Shown here piece by piece: positions 16,652 through 26,000 of a stretch of DNA of 64,000 nucleotides. The notes under the pieces were generated by a model. The model worked only from the letters and a program-made list of their open reading frames with translations. It did no database searches and had not been told where the DNA came from. A program made the translations under genes and the position numbers. Positions within the stretch are counted from its first letter, which is position 1. Each line of letters opens with the position of its first letter. Source of the stretch: Nocardioides lianchengensis (lineage in GTDB: Bacteria > Actinomycetota > Actinomycetes > Propionibacteriales > Nocardioidaceae); contig NZ_FMZM01000002.1 in assembly GCF_900101465.1 (NCBI RefSeq), positions 1-64,000 on the forward strand, given 5' to 3'.

Positions 16652-16687
16652 CCCCCCACTTCTGCTGACTCGGCGGGAAACAGGGGG

Positions 16688-17656
16688 TCAGGGGGTGAGG
16701 GCGGGCTCGTCGGGCGGGGCGAGGGTGAGGATCGCGTCCTCGATCATCGGGTCCTGCTCGACGTCGGCCTCGACCCGGCGGAAGCGCAGAGCGAGGTGGT
16801 TCTCGGTGTCGTCGCCGACCAGGTCGACCGCGGCGACGACGAAGACCCGCTGCGGGCCGACGTACTCGACGTGGAGGTAGGTGATCCGGTCGATCTCGGG
16901 GTGCTCGAGCAGCCGGGCCAGGACCCGGGCGCGCAGCTGAGGCGACAGCCCCTCCCCCAGCAGGTACTCCATGTTGCGGCGCATCAGGAAGATCGCCACC
17001 CCGGCCAGCAGCACGCCGACCGCGATCGACCCGAGGGCGTCCCAGACCGGGTCCCCGGTCAGCTGGTGCAGGGCGATGCCGCCGCCCGCGAGCAGGATGC
17101 CGACGAGCGCGGCGGAGTCCTCGAAGAAGACCGCCCGCAGCGTGGGGTTCGACGTACGGCTGACGTAACGCAGCGGGCGCATCCCCCACCGCTTCGCCGC
17201 GCCGCCGACCTGCCGCGACGCCTGCAGGAACGACGAGCCCTCCAGCACGAGGGCCACCGCGAGGACGACGTAGTTGACCAGGTAGCTCTCCGGGCCCGAC
17301 TCCTCGTCCAGCAGCTCGGTGACGCCGTGCCACACCGACACCACGGCGCCGGCCGAGAAGAGACCGAAGGCCGCCACCAACGACCAGATGTACGTCGAGC
17401 GCCCGTAGCCGCGCGGGTGCTCCTCGTCGCGTGGCCGGCGACCGGTCCGCTCGGCGACCAGCAGGAAGACCTCGTTGCCGGTGTCGGCCCACGAGTGCGC
17501 CGCCTCCGCGACCATCGCCGCGGACCCGGTCAGCACCGCGGCCACCGACTTGGCCACGGCGAGCAGCCCGTTGGCGGCCAGGGCGACCAGCACGGTCAGC
17601 AGGGACTCCTGACCGTCCTGCTCCTCGGATCCGCTCTTCTCCTCGGGTGTGCTCAC
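16688..17656 (-). CDS. Cation diffusion facilitator family transporter
   Basis: A 322-residue membrane protein of the CDF family. About six hydrophobic helices are visible. The metal-site signature AEAAHSWADTGNEVFLL and HPRGYGRSTYIWSLV lie in the second and third segments, and a soluble C-terminal domain (EHPEIDRITYLHVEYVGPQR) is typical. It exports divalent cations by proton antiport; the ion is not certain (Zn, Fe or Mn). I use GTG 17656 as start; the open frame extends upstream over the divergent esterase gene. It differs from the zinc-type CDF at 43714. Confidence 0.85.
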   Translation of the reverse strand: MSTPEEKSGSEEQDGQESLLTVLVALAANGLLAVAKSVAAVLTGSAAMVAEAAHSWADTGNEVFLLVAERTGRRPRDEEHPRGYGRSTYIWSLVAAFGLFSAGAVVSVWHGVTELLDEESGPESYLVNYVVLAVALVLEGSSFLQASRQVGGAAKRWGMRPLRYVSRTSNPTLRAVFFEDSAALVGILLAGGGIALHQLTGDPVWDALGSIAVGVLLAGVAIFLMRRNMEYLLGEGLSPQLRARVLARLLEHPEIDRITYLHVEYVGPQRVFVVAAVDLVGDDTENHLALRFRRVEADVEQDPMIEDAILTLAPPDEPALTP

Positions 17657-17689
17657 CGCCGGGTGGTACCCGATCCGTACCGTTGCCGC

Positions 17690-18559
17690 ATGTCCCGACG
17701 GCTCCCGGCGCTCGCGAGACCGCTCGTGTGCGGGGTCCTGGCCCTCGCGGCCCTCACGGGCTGCGGCAGCGGCAGCGAGCAGGAGGAGCCCGAGGCGCTC
17801 GAGTACGTCGCCCTCGGCGACTCCTTCACCGCGGGACCGTTCATCCCGCCGGCCGACCCGGCCGGCGGCTGCCTGCGCTCGGGGAGCAACTACCCGTCGC
17901 TGGTCGCGGCGGCCCGGGACGACGTGGAGCTCACCGACGTGAGCTGCTCGGGCGCCGGCACCGTCCACCTGACCACGCCGCAGACGATCGGGGCGGACAT
18001 CCACGCCCCGCAGCTGGACGCGCTCGACGCCGACACCGACCTAGTGACGGTGAGCATCGGCGGCAACGACGACCAGATCGCGGGATCGCTGCTCGGGGTC
18101 TGCCAGCAGCTCGCCGTCGCCGACCCCACCGGCGCCCCCTGCGCCACGGCCGAGGCTTCCGGCGGCGACCCGGTGAGCACCCGGCTGGCCCGCCTGAACA
18201 CGCGGCTCGTCGACGCCTTCGCCGCGGTCCGCGAGCGCGCGCCCGAGGCGCGGGTGGTGGTGGTGGGCTACCCGCAGATCGTCCCGTCCGAGGGCGGCTG
18301 CGGCGACCTGCCGCTCGGCCTGGGCGACCGGGCCTGGGCCTACCGGCTCAACCAGGGCCTCACGCTCACCGTGCAGGACGCGGCCGCGAAGGCCGGGCTC
18401 GAGTACGTCGACACCTGGGCCGCCAGCGCCGGGCACGACATCTGCTCCACCGACCCGTGGATCAACGGGCGGACCACCGACGAGGGAGCCGCCATGGCCT
18501 ACCACCCGTTCCGCGCCTACGAGCAGGCCGTCGCCGACCTGCTGCTGGAGCTGCTGTGA
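17690..18559 (+). CDS. SGNH/GDSL hydrolase lipoprotein 1
   Basis: A 289-residue lipoprotein (lipobox ALTGC, C25) of the SGNH esterase family. Block I is YVALGDSFTAGP (catalytic serine), block III is SIGGNDDQIAG, and block V histidine lies in MAYHPFRAYEQAVADLL. Cysteine pairs are placed as in the secreted Streptomyces SGNH esterases. Its stop overlaps the GTG of a second copy of identical length. It should sit on the outer face of the membrane and hydrolyse esters of lipids or wall polymers. No ribosome site is evident; the transcript may be nearly leaderless. Confidence 0.9.
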   Translation: MSRRLPALARPLVCGVLALAALTGCGSGSEQEEPEALEYVALGDSFTAGPFIPPADPAGGCLRSGSNYPSLVAAARDDVELTDVSCSGAGTVHLTTPQTIGADIHAPQLDALDADTDLVTVSIGGNDDQIAGSLLGVCQQLAVADPTGAPCATAEASGGDPVSTRLARLNTRLVDAFAAVRERAPEARVVVVGYPQIVPSEGGCGDLPLGLGDRAWAYRLNQGLTLTVQDAAAKAGLEYVDTWAASAGHDICSTDPWINGRTTDEGAAMAYHPFRAYEQAVADLLLELL

Positions 18560-19425
18560 GGCGGCTGCTGGCCGGGGGTCTGCTGGTGCTGGCGCTGGCC
18601 GCGTGCAGCGACGACGGGTCGTCCGCGGACACCGACACCCCCGAGACCGCGCCGTCCCCCACCGGGAGCACGACCACCGAGCCCGCAGGGCCGACGTACG
18701 TCGCCCTCGGGGACTCCTACACCGCCGCGCCGCTCATCACCGACGACGCCGCGACCGACGGCTGCCTGCGCTCGCCGGCCAACTACCCGGCCCTGGTGGC
18801 GGCGGAGCTGGGCTACACGCTGAACGATGTCAGCTGCGCGGGCGCCACCACCGACAACCTGCGGACCGCCCAGGGCACCAGCACCGGCGAGGCGCCGCCC
18901 CAGCTGGACGCGGTCACCGCGGACGCCGAGCTGGTGACGATCGGGATGGGCGGCAACGACGGCGCCGTCTTCTCGCGCCTGATCGGCTGCGCGACCACCG
19001 GCGCCTCCGCCCCCGCGTGCGGGGCTCCCCTGGAGGCCGCGATCGACGAGGTCGGCGGCCACCTCACCGCGGCCGTCGCCGCGATCGCCGAGCGGGCGCC
19101 CGAGGCGCAGGTCGTGGTCGTCGGCTACCCGCAGATCATCGCGCCCGACGCCGACTGCCCCGATCTGCTCCCCGTGGCCGCCGCCGACGCCCCCGCGCTG
19201 GCCGCGCTCAACGAGCGGCTGCACACCGTCCAGCAGGCGGCCGCGGAGGCCGCGGGCGTCACCTACGTCGACCTGTACGACGCCAGCGCCGGCCACGACG
19301 TGTGCTCCGACGATCCCTGGGTCAACGGCGTGCAGACCACGCCCGGCGTCGGCCTGGCCCTGCACCCGCTGGCCGTCGGCCAGCGCGAGACGGCCGACCT
19401 GGTGCTCGCGGCGCTCGCGGGCTAG
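18556..19425 (+). CDS. SGNH/GDSL hydrolase lipoprotein 2 (tandem paralogue)
   Basis: Also 289 residues, lipobox ALAAC (C17), with block I YVALGDSYTAAP, block III GMGGNDGAVFSR and block V LALHPLAVGQRETADLVL. Shared strings with the upstream gene include GCLRS, VVVVGYPQI and the SAGHD-C-DPW-NG region, so the pair arose by tandem duplication. A Ser/Thr/Pro spacer of about 25 residues after the lipid anchor is specific to this copy. It starts at GTG 18556 (GTGA overlap). Its TAG stop shares CTAG with the convergent gene. Confidence 0.9.
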   Translation: MRRLLAGGLLVLALAACSDDGSSADTDTPETAPSPTGSTTTEPAGPTYVALGDSYTAAPLITDDAATDGCLRSPANYPALVAAELGYTLNDVSCAGATTDNLRTAQGTSTGEAPPQLDAVTADAELVTIGMGGNDGAVFSRLIGCATTGASAPACGAPLEAAIDEVGGHLTAAVAAIAERAPEAQVVVVGYPQIIAPDADCPDLLPVAAADAPALAALNERLHTVQQAAAEAAGVTYVDLYDASAGHDVCSDDPWVNGVQTTPGVGLALHPLAVGQRETADLVLAALAG

Positions 19426-20126
19426 CCCCAGCCGACCGTGGCGTCGAGGACCGGCCCGGCCGCGTCCAGCGGCCGGACCCGGACGGCGACCGGGCGGTCC
19501 GCGGCGTCGAGCCGGTAGTCGTACCGCAGCCGTGCGGTGCGCACCCGCAGGACCAGGTCGCCCGCGACGTCGCGGGCCACCGAGACGGCCGGCGCCCGCT
19601 CGGCCAGCGGCCCCAGCAGGTCGCGCGTCGTGGCGACCTTCAGGTCCGGCGAGGGGGCCCGGGTGGCGCTGCCGGAGGGCACGTCGTCGAGCGCGCGGGG
19701 CGTGGGGGCCCGGTCCGGGGCACACAGCGGCCACCGGTCCGACCCGGGGCTCGCGAGGAGCACGGTCGGACCGTCCGCGCCGACCCGGCGGAGCTGCTCC
19801 ATAACCACTCGACCGTGCTGCTCGATCCGGGTGCAGGCGGTGCCGGCCGAGATCGCCACCCGGACCCGCTCCGCCAGCGTCTGCGGGTCGGGCAGCGGTG
19901 CCGTCGTCGCCGGCTGCACCGCCGGGACCGGCTCGTCGCGAGAGGTCACCCAGGCGAGCGTGCCGACCGAGGCCAGCAGCACGCAGGCCACCGCGGCGGC
20001 CGCGGCGAGCGGCACCCACCGCGTCGTACGGCGGGACGCGTGCACGGTCCGCAGCACGCGGGCGTGGTCGAGCTCGGCGTCCACGGAGCGCAGCACGGTC
20101 CGGAGGTCCTGCAGGTCGTCGCTCAT
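19422..20126 (-). CDS. Membrane protein, probable anti-sigma factor
   Basis: A 234-residue protein with a cytoplasmic N-terminus of about 45 residues (SDDLQDLRTVLRSVDAELDH), one transmembrane helix (WVPLAAAAAVACVLLASVGT) and an extracytoplasmic domain. It has no HxxxCxxC zinc motif. Its start overlaps the stop of the sigma gene (ATGA), which is the usual place of an anti-sigma factor. The extracytoplasmic part has two cysteines and is not a domain I recognise. It ends by sharing a CTAG with the SGNH gene. Confidence 0.65.
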   Translation of the reverse strand: MSDDLQDLRTVLRSVDAELDHARVLRTVHASRRTTRWVPLAAAAAVACVLLASVGTLAWVTSRDEPVPAVQPATTAPLPDPQTLAERVRVAISAGTACTRIEQHGRVVMEQLRRVGADGPTVLLASPGSDRWPLCAPDRAPTPRALDDVPSGSATRAPSPDLKVATTRDLLGPLAERAPAVSVARDVAGDLVLRVRTARLRYDYRLDAADRPVAVRVRPLDAAGPVLDATVGWG

Positions 20127-20638
20127 CGGGAGAACACCCCTTCGGTGTCGTCGTCGTGCTCGGAGTCCTGGGCGGCCAGCGCGTCCCGGAGCCGGCGGCG
20201 GGCCCGCGAGGCGCGGGCCGAGGCGGTGTTCGGGCTGCAGCCGAGGGCGGCGGCCAGGTCGCGCTGGTCGAGGTCGGCGGCCAGCAGCAGGCCGACGACC
20301 TCCTGGTCGCGCGGCCCGAGGGTGGCGACGGCCCGCCGCAGCGCATCGGTGCGGTCCACCGACCGGGCCGGGTCGACCGCCTCCGGGGTCCGCTGCGCGC
20401 GCAACCGCTCTCCCAGCGCCGTACGACGACGCGCGGAGCGCACGTGGTTGGCGATGACGCGGCGGGCGACGCCCAGCAGCCAGGCCAGCTCGTGCTCGGG
20501 GACCTCCCGCCACCGCCGCAGCGCGACCACGAACACCTCGGCCGTCACGTCGTGCGCGTCCTCGGTGTCGAGCCGGCTGCGGGCGTAGCGGAAGACCACC
20601 GGCCCGTGCCGCCGGTACAGCTCGTCCACCCGATCCAC
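20123..20638 (-). CDS. ECF-type RNA polymerase sigma factor
   Basis: A 171-residue sigma factor. Region 2 is DELYRRHGPVVFRYARSRLD then DAHDVTAEVFVVALRRW, and region 4 is LGPRDQEVVGLLLAADLDQR with a helix-turn-helix ALGCSPNTASARASRARRRL. I start at GTG 20638 because the conserved N-terminus begins there; ATG 20713 would add 25 poorly conserved residues. Translational coupling to the membrane protein at 19422 suggests sequestration at the membrane. Target genes are not apparent. Confidence 0.85.
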   Translation of the reverse strand: MDRVDELYRRHGPVVFRYARSRLDTEDAHDVTAEVFVVALRRWREVPEHELAWLLGVARRVIANHVRSARRRTALGERLRAQRTPEAVDPARSVDRTDALRRAVATLGPRDQEVVGLLLAADLDQRDLAAALGCSPNTASARASRARRRLRDALAAQDSEHDDDTEGVFSR

Positions 20639-20743
20639 ACCTCGAAGTGTCCGGCACCCGGCGGTCCGTGACAGGCGGACGCAGGTGGGTTTGCTCACCC
20701 GGTCGCCGGTCATCGCGACCGGCCGACCGGACAGTCCCCGAGT

Positions 20744-21397
20744 GTGTTCGCCTCCTTCATCGCTGCCCTGCTGAGCCTGCTCACCGCCGTCGTCCCGCCC
20801 CCGTCCTTCGACCGCGCCGCGCGCTCGACGACCGACCCGTCGAGCCCCTGGGTCGTGGTGAACAAGCGGCTCCCGATGACGCCCGCCGACTTCGAGCCGG
20901 ACCTGGTCGTCGTCGACCAGCACCTGGTCGCCCGGGCCGCGGCGGCGGACCTGCAGGCGCTGCTCGACGCGGCCGCCGACGACGGGATCGAGCTGCACGT
21001 GGCGAGCGCCTACCGCTCGCCGTCGTACCAACGCGGCGTGTACGACGGCATCGTCGCCCGCGACGGGCCGGAGCTCGCCGACCGCTGGTCGGCCCGACCC
21101 GGGCACAGCGAGCACCAGACCGGCCTGGCCGTCGACGTCGACACCCCCGCCCATCCGGAGTGCCGGATCGAGGCCTGCTTCGGCGACACCGACGCCGGCC
21201 GCTGGGTGCGCGAGCACGCCGCCCGCTTCGGGTTCTGGCTGCGCTACACCGAGGCCGACCAGGCGATCACCGGCTACGGCCCCGAGCCCTGGCACCTGCG
21301 GTACGTCGGCCGCCGGCTGGCCGCCGAGCTGACCCGCACCGGCACCGGCACCCTGGAGGAGTTCTTCGACCTGCCGGGTGGTGACTACGCGGAGTGA
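20744..21397 (+). CDS. D-alanyl-D-alanine carboxypeptidase (M15B, VanY-like)
   Basis: A 217-residue exported peptidase starting at GTG 20744 with an N-terminal hydrophobic segment (FIAALLSLLTAVVPPP). The zinc site is clear: SAYRSPSYQ, GHSEHQTGLAVDVD (HxxxxxxD) and EPWHLRYVG. It trims the terminal D-alanine from peptidoglycan stem peptides. Its last 13 bp overlap the convergent amidohydrolase gene. Divergent from the sigma gene, it is a possible target of that sigma factor, though I see no promoter to support this. Confidence 0.9.
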   Translation: MFASFIAALLSLLTAVVPPPSFDRAARSTTDPSSPWVVVNKRLPMTPADFEPDLVVVDQHLVARAAAADLQALLDAAADDGIELHVASAYRSPSYQRGVYDGIVARDGPELADRWSARPGHSEHQTGLAVDVDTPAHPECRIEACFGDTDAGRWVREHAARFGFWLRYTEADQAITGYGPEPWHLRYVGRRLAAELTRTGTGTLEEFFDLPGGDYAE

Positions 21398-22902
21398 TGC
21401 ACGACCCGCCCCGCCACGACGGTTAGCGCGACGGACATGTTGCGCAGGACCGTGGCGGCGTCGGCGGCCGAGGCCGCGGGCGCGAGCGGGTCGGCGTCGA
21501 GGAGGACCAGGTCGCCGCGGGAGCCGACCGCCACGGTGGGCTGGCCGTCGACCGACGCGGCGAGGGTCTCGCGGGCGGTGAGGGCCTGCTCGCCGTGCCA
21601 GGCCTCGCGCTCGTCGGCGCTGCGGTGCACGGCCGCGGCCATGGCCAGCCAGGGGTCGAGCGGCGAGACCGGCGCGTCCGACCCGAGGGCCAGGGTCACC
21701 CCGTCGTCGAGCATCCAGCGGAATGCGAAGCAGCGCTCGGTGCGGTCCGGCCAGACCTTCTCGGTCAGGTCCCGGTCGTCAAGGAGGTGGGCGGGCTGGA
21801 CGCTGCCGCGGATGCCCAGCCCGGCCATCCGCCGTACGTCGTCGCGGCCGACCAGCTGGGCGTGCTCGATCGAGCCGCGCGCGCCCGTCTCGGCGTACGC
21901 CGCCAGCGCGTCGGCCACCGCCGCGTCGCCGATCGCGTGGGTGGCGATCTCCAGCCCGGCGCCGTGGGCGCGGGCGAGCAGCCGGCGCAGCTCCTCGGGC
22001 GGCTGGTTGGGCTGACCGGCGGGGTACTCCAGGCGGTGAGCGTCGGCGTACGGCTGGCAGCACCAGGCCGTGCGGGTGTTGAGCGAGCCGTCGCTGATGA
22101 TCTTCAGCGGGCCCATCGTCAGCCGGTCGTCGCCCAGAGGAGGACCCAGCAGCGGGTCGCCGGTGCGCAGCCCGGCCGCGATCACGTCCTCGAGCGTGTC
22201 GGCGTACGTCGCCCACCGCACCCGAAGCGTGTCGCAGCCCTGCGACCAGCGCTCCAGCCAGTCGGCCCGGCTGGCGCCGAACTCGAAGTCGGTGAACCCG
22301 ACGATGCCCATCGACGCGGCGTGGTCGAGGGTGCGCCGGTAGGCCTCGGGCGAGGTGCCGTCGTTGCCGACCAGGGTGGCCAGCCGGGGGTACGCCGCGA
22401 ACCACTCCGTCTCGCGGACGACCGAGTCGCGCACCGGCATGGCCAGGTGCATCAGCGCGGTGGTGTTGAGCCAGGCGTGGTGCCCGTCGCCGCTGATCAG
22501 CACCACGGCCGTGTCGCCGGAGACCGCGTCCAGCTCGGAGACGGTGACGTCGCGCTCCCAGGCGCCGGAGCGGTGGCCCCAGCCGATGACCGGGAACCCG
22601 GGGTAGTCGGCGATCCACTCCGTCACCCGGGCCAGGATCTCCTCCGGCGTCCGGACCGCGGCCAGGTCGAGCCGCTGCGAGGCGAGGGTCCACTGCGCCA
22701 TGTGCACGTGGGCGTCCCACAGCCCCGGCACCAGCCACCGGCCCCCGCCGTCGACCTCCTCCACGCCGTCCGGGCGAGCCAGCCCCGGACCGACCGCGGT
22801 CACGGTGCCGTGCTCGACCAGGACGTCGACGGGCGCGTCGGGCACCCGGTGGCCGGCCTCGACCGGGACCAGGCGCGCGTCGCGCAGCAGCAGGCTCGTC
22901 AT
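21385..22902 (-). CDS. Amidohydrolase family protein (YtcJ-like)
   Basis: A 505-residue metal-dependent hydrolase. The N-terminal metal motif is WDAHVHMAQW, then ISGDGHHAWLNTTAL, the lysine of GPLKIISDGSLNTRT, IATHAIGDAAVADA, SIEHAQLV and the final aspartate region LALGSDAPVSPLDPW. This is the amidohydrolase-3 (YtcJ) subfamily, whose substrates are mostly unknown; imidazolone or N-acyl compounds have been suggested. No signal peptide is seen. Its end overlaps the M15 gene by 13 bp. Confidence 0.85.
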   Translation of the reverse strand: MTSLLLRDARLVPVEAGHRVPDAPVDVLVEHGTVTAVGPGLARPDGVEEVDGGGRWLVPGLWDAHVHMAQWTLASQRLDLAAVRTPEEILARVTEWIADYPGFPVIGWGHRSGAWERDVTVSELDAVSGDTAVVLISGDGHHAWLNTTALMHLAMPVRDSVVRETEWFAAYPRLATLVGNDGTSPEAYRRTLDHAASMGIVGFTDFEFGASRADWLERWSQGCDTLRVRWATYADTLEDVIAAGLRTGDPLLGPPLGDDRLTMGPLKIISDGSLNTRTAWCCQPYADAHRLEYPAGQPNQPPEELRRLLARAHGAGLEIATHAIGDAAVADALAAYAETGARGSIEHAQLVGRDDVRRMAGLGIRGSVQPAHLLDDRDLTEKVWPDRTERCFAFRWMLDDGVTLALGSDAPVSPLDPWLAMAAAVHRSADEREAWHGEQALTARETLAASVDGQPTVAVGSRGDLVLLDADPLAPAASAADAATVLRNMSVALTVVAGRVVHHSA

Positions 22903-22963
22903 GGGGCCGACGCTAGGGCAGCGGCACGCCGTCGCCGAACCCGACCACCCCCCATGGACGCGC

Positions 22964-22998
22964 GAGGGCGGTGCGACCCGTCGGATCGCACCGCCCTC
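22964..22998 (-). terminator. Hairpin terminator of the GH106-like gene
   Basis: A perfect 13-bp stem, GAGGGCGGTGCGA (22964-22976) and TCGCACCGCCCTC (22986-22998), loop of 9 nt. It lies 13 bp beyond the stop of the minus-strand hydrolase gene. Confidence 0.75.
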
Positions 22999-23011
22999 AC
23001 CCTCTCCTACG

Positions 23012-26000
23012 TCACCGCCGCTTGCGCACCACCTTCACGACCACCCGCTTCGACGCGGACGGCTTCCACGCGGTCGTGCCGAGGAACTCGGCCCGGACCC
23101 GGTGCCGCCCGACCCGCAGCCGCGGCAGGCTCACCCGGGCCCGACCCCGGGTCACGGTGACCGTGCGGACGACCTTGCCGTCCACCCGGATGCGGACCTG
23201 GCCGCTCGCCCGCGAGGAGACGGTGACCGTGGCGACCGCCCGCTTGCCTGCGGTGACCCGCTTCGGCGTCACCGCCAGCTTCGTCGTGGTCGCCTTCGCC
23301 GGCTGGGACGGCGGGACCGGGGGCGTCGGCGGCGTCGTGGACACGGGGATCGCCGTGTCGCGGTACGGCGACAGCACGACCGGGCCGCGGAGGCCCGCCT
23401 CCTGCCAGGCCGGCAGCTGGTAGTTGCTGTCGCCCGACTTGCGAACCGCGTTGAACATCGTCGTCGCCACCCGGACCACGATCGTGTTCGTCCCCGGGCG
23501 CAGGTTCTTGCCGAGGTCGATCCGGTCCCGGTCGGCCTGGTCGACGACGACCGAGGTGCCATTGACCGTGACCGACGCGGAGTCGAGGACCGCGCCGAGC
23601 GCCAGGTAGGCGCCGTCGGTGGCCGCCTTCCAGGTCGCCGGCAGCTCCACCGTGGTCGTGTAGGTGCCGACCCCGGACGACTGACTCAGGTCGACGGGAG
23701 AGGTGACGTCGCGCCAGGAGGGCAGGGTGCCGTCCTCGCGAGCGCTCAGGCCGACCGCGGCCTGGTCGGTCTTGACCGTCGTCCACTGCTGGGCGCCCGG
23801 GGTCCAGGTCTGGGCCACGAGCGACCAGGTGTCCAGGCCCCGCGCGGCGGCCAGGCCGCTCACCGCGGTCGTGCGGGTGGCGCCGTTGCTGAGCCGGGTG
23901 ACGTACTGGCCGTCGGCACCGGCCCGCAGGGTCAGGGCGTCACCGGCGGCGCGGACGTCGCCGGTGCTGTCGACGGCGTGGACGGCCGGAGCCGGGGCCG
24001 GTGCGGCCGTCGTACCGGCGAGGGCGACGACCACCTTGTCGTACGGCGCGATCTCGACCGGGACCGTCACGGTGCCGTCGCCGGTCGTGTACTCCGCGAT
24101 CGGGGTGATCTCGCCGGTCCAGCTGTCCAGCAGGTACGGGCGGCCCGTCCCCGTGAGGGTGAGGCGCTGCTCGACGGTCTCGCCGGACCGGTTGTGGACG
24201 AAGTCGTAGCTGACCCCGTCCGCCTCCCGACGGACCAGGCCGAGGGCCGCGGTCGGCTCCTCGGGGGTGACGGTCGGCCGGATGCCGGCGGCCACCAGGG
24301 CGGCCGGGAGCTCGGCCTCGTCGGCCACGTGCTCGACCGTCGGCTGCGCGAGCAGCTGGTCGACGACCGTGGCGAGCGCGGCACCGCCCGGCCTCGCGCC
24401 GGTGGTGGTGGTCGGCAGGCCGCCGACGAGGAAGACCCGCAGGCCGTCCGCGGCCAGGTCGCGGAGGCGCTCGGCGGTGGCGACCGACAGCGTCGTCTGG
24501 TTGTTCAGCAGCAGCGCCGCGTGGTCGGACCGGTCGGCGAAGAGCCCGCCGTCGGCCTCGACCTCGAGCTCCGGGTCGGCCAGGAAGTCGGGCGCGACGT
24601 ACTCGTAGGTGTAGCCGGCCTTCGAGGTGGCCGAGCCGGTGCCGAGCAGGTGCTGGACGGGCTGCTGGGTGCCGACGCTGGCCCCGGCGAGGCCGAGGTC
24701 CTCGTAGTAGACGCCGAGGTCGACCGTCGCGCGACCCTGGCGCAGGACCAGCTGGTCGCGGGCCAGCGAGTCGTTGACCGGGGCGTAGTCGGGCCAGCTG
24801 GCCTGCCGCGGTCCGAACTCGTCGTTGACGCTGATCGCGCCGAAGATGTCCCACGGGTGGTAGCCGGGCCAGGAGCCGTCGCGGCCGCTGGTGCCGACGC
24901 CGACCGGAGCGTCGCGGTAGGCGTAGCCGTGCCAGACGAGCTGGTTCACGCCCCCGGCGTACGACGTGTAGATGCTGTCGAGCAGGCCCTGCGAGTACTT
25001 GCCGCCGACCTGGGTGCCGTCGCCGCCCTGGCCGAACTGGCCGCCGACGTAGGGCCCGGCCAGGCTCGAGCGGTAGCCGCCCTGGAACACCGCGCAGCAC
25101 TCGACCGAGACGACGTTCTTGCCGCTCAGGTGCGCACCCGACGAGACCGCCCGGTAGTTCTGCTCGGCGCCGAGGGTGCCGTTCCAGAAGTTCAGGGACT
25201 CGCCCTCGGGGATCCCGGCGACCGCTCCGGCGGCGCTGGTCGAGATCGGGACGCCGTACGACTGCGCCCGGTAGTTCAGCCCGTGGCCCTCGGCCCACTC
25301 CTGCATCGGCGCGACGTAGCGCTCGACGTAGAGGTCGCTCAGGGTCTGGCGGTAGTCCTCGCGCACCTGCGCGCCGATCCCGGCGAGCTCGAAGGCGGGG
25401 GTGCCGCTGCCCTGGATCCCGGCGCCGGCGAGGGCCGGCAGCAGGGTGGTCGGGTCGTAGCCGCGGCGCTTCTCGAACTGCTGCAGGAGGCCCCAGGTCC
25501 ACTTCTGGGTCTCACCGAGCTCGAGGGAGTCCTCGAAGACGGCGCCGCTGCCGATCTTGCGCAGGTTGGCCCGGACCTTCGGGGTGAGGATGTGCTCGTC
25601 CCAGAAGTTGGTCTGGATCTGCACGCCGCCGCGACTCCAGTGGTCCGGGACGTAGTTGGGCTGGGTCGCGGTGTAGCCGTTGCGCTGGGCGACCAGGCCG
25701 GAGGCCGTCTGGACGAGGTCGATGACCACCCAGGGGTTGCCGTTGCCGGTCGGGAAGGTGTGGTCCAGGCGTCCGCCGCTGACCTGGGCGGTGACGTCGG
25801 TGACCGACGACGGGACCAGCTGGACCGGCGCCGGGGTGGTCGCGTCGCACGCGGCCGCGCACTGGGCGACCAGCGTCTTGAGGCGGGTGGTGCGGGCCAC
25901 GGTGACGACGGCCTCCGCGACGGCGTGCGCGTTGCGGAGCGGCGAGACCGACAGGTCGGCGCAGGTCGCCGTACGGTCGCCGAGAGCGCTCACGACCACC

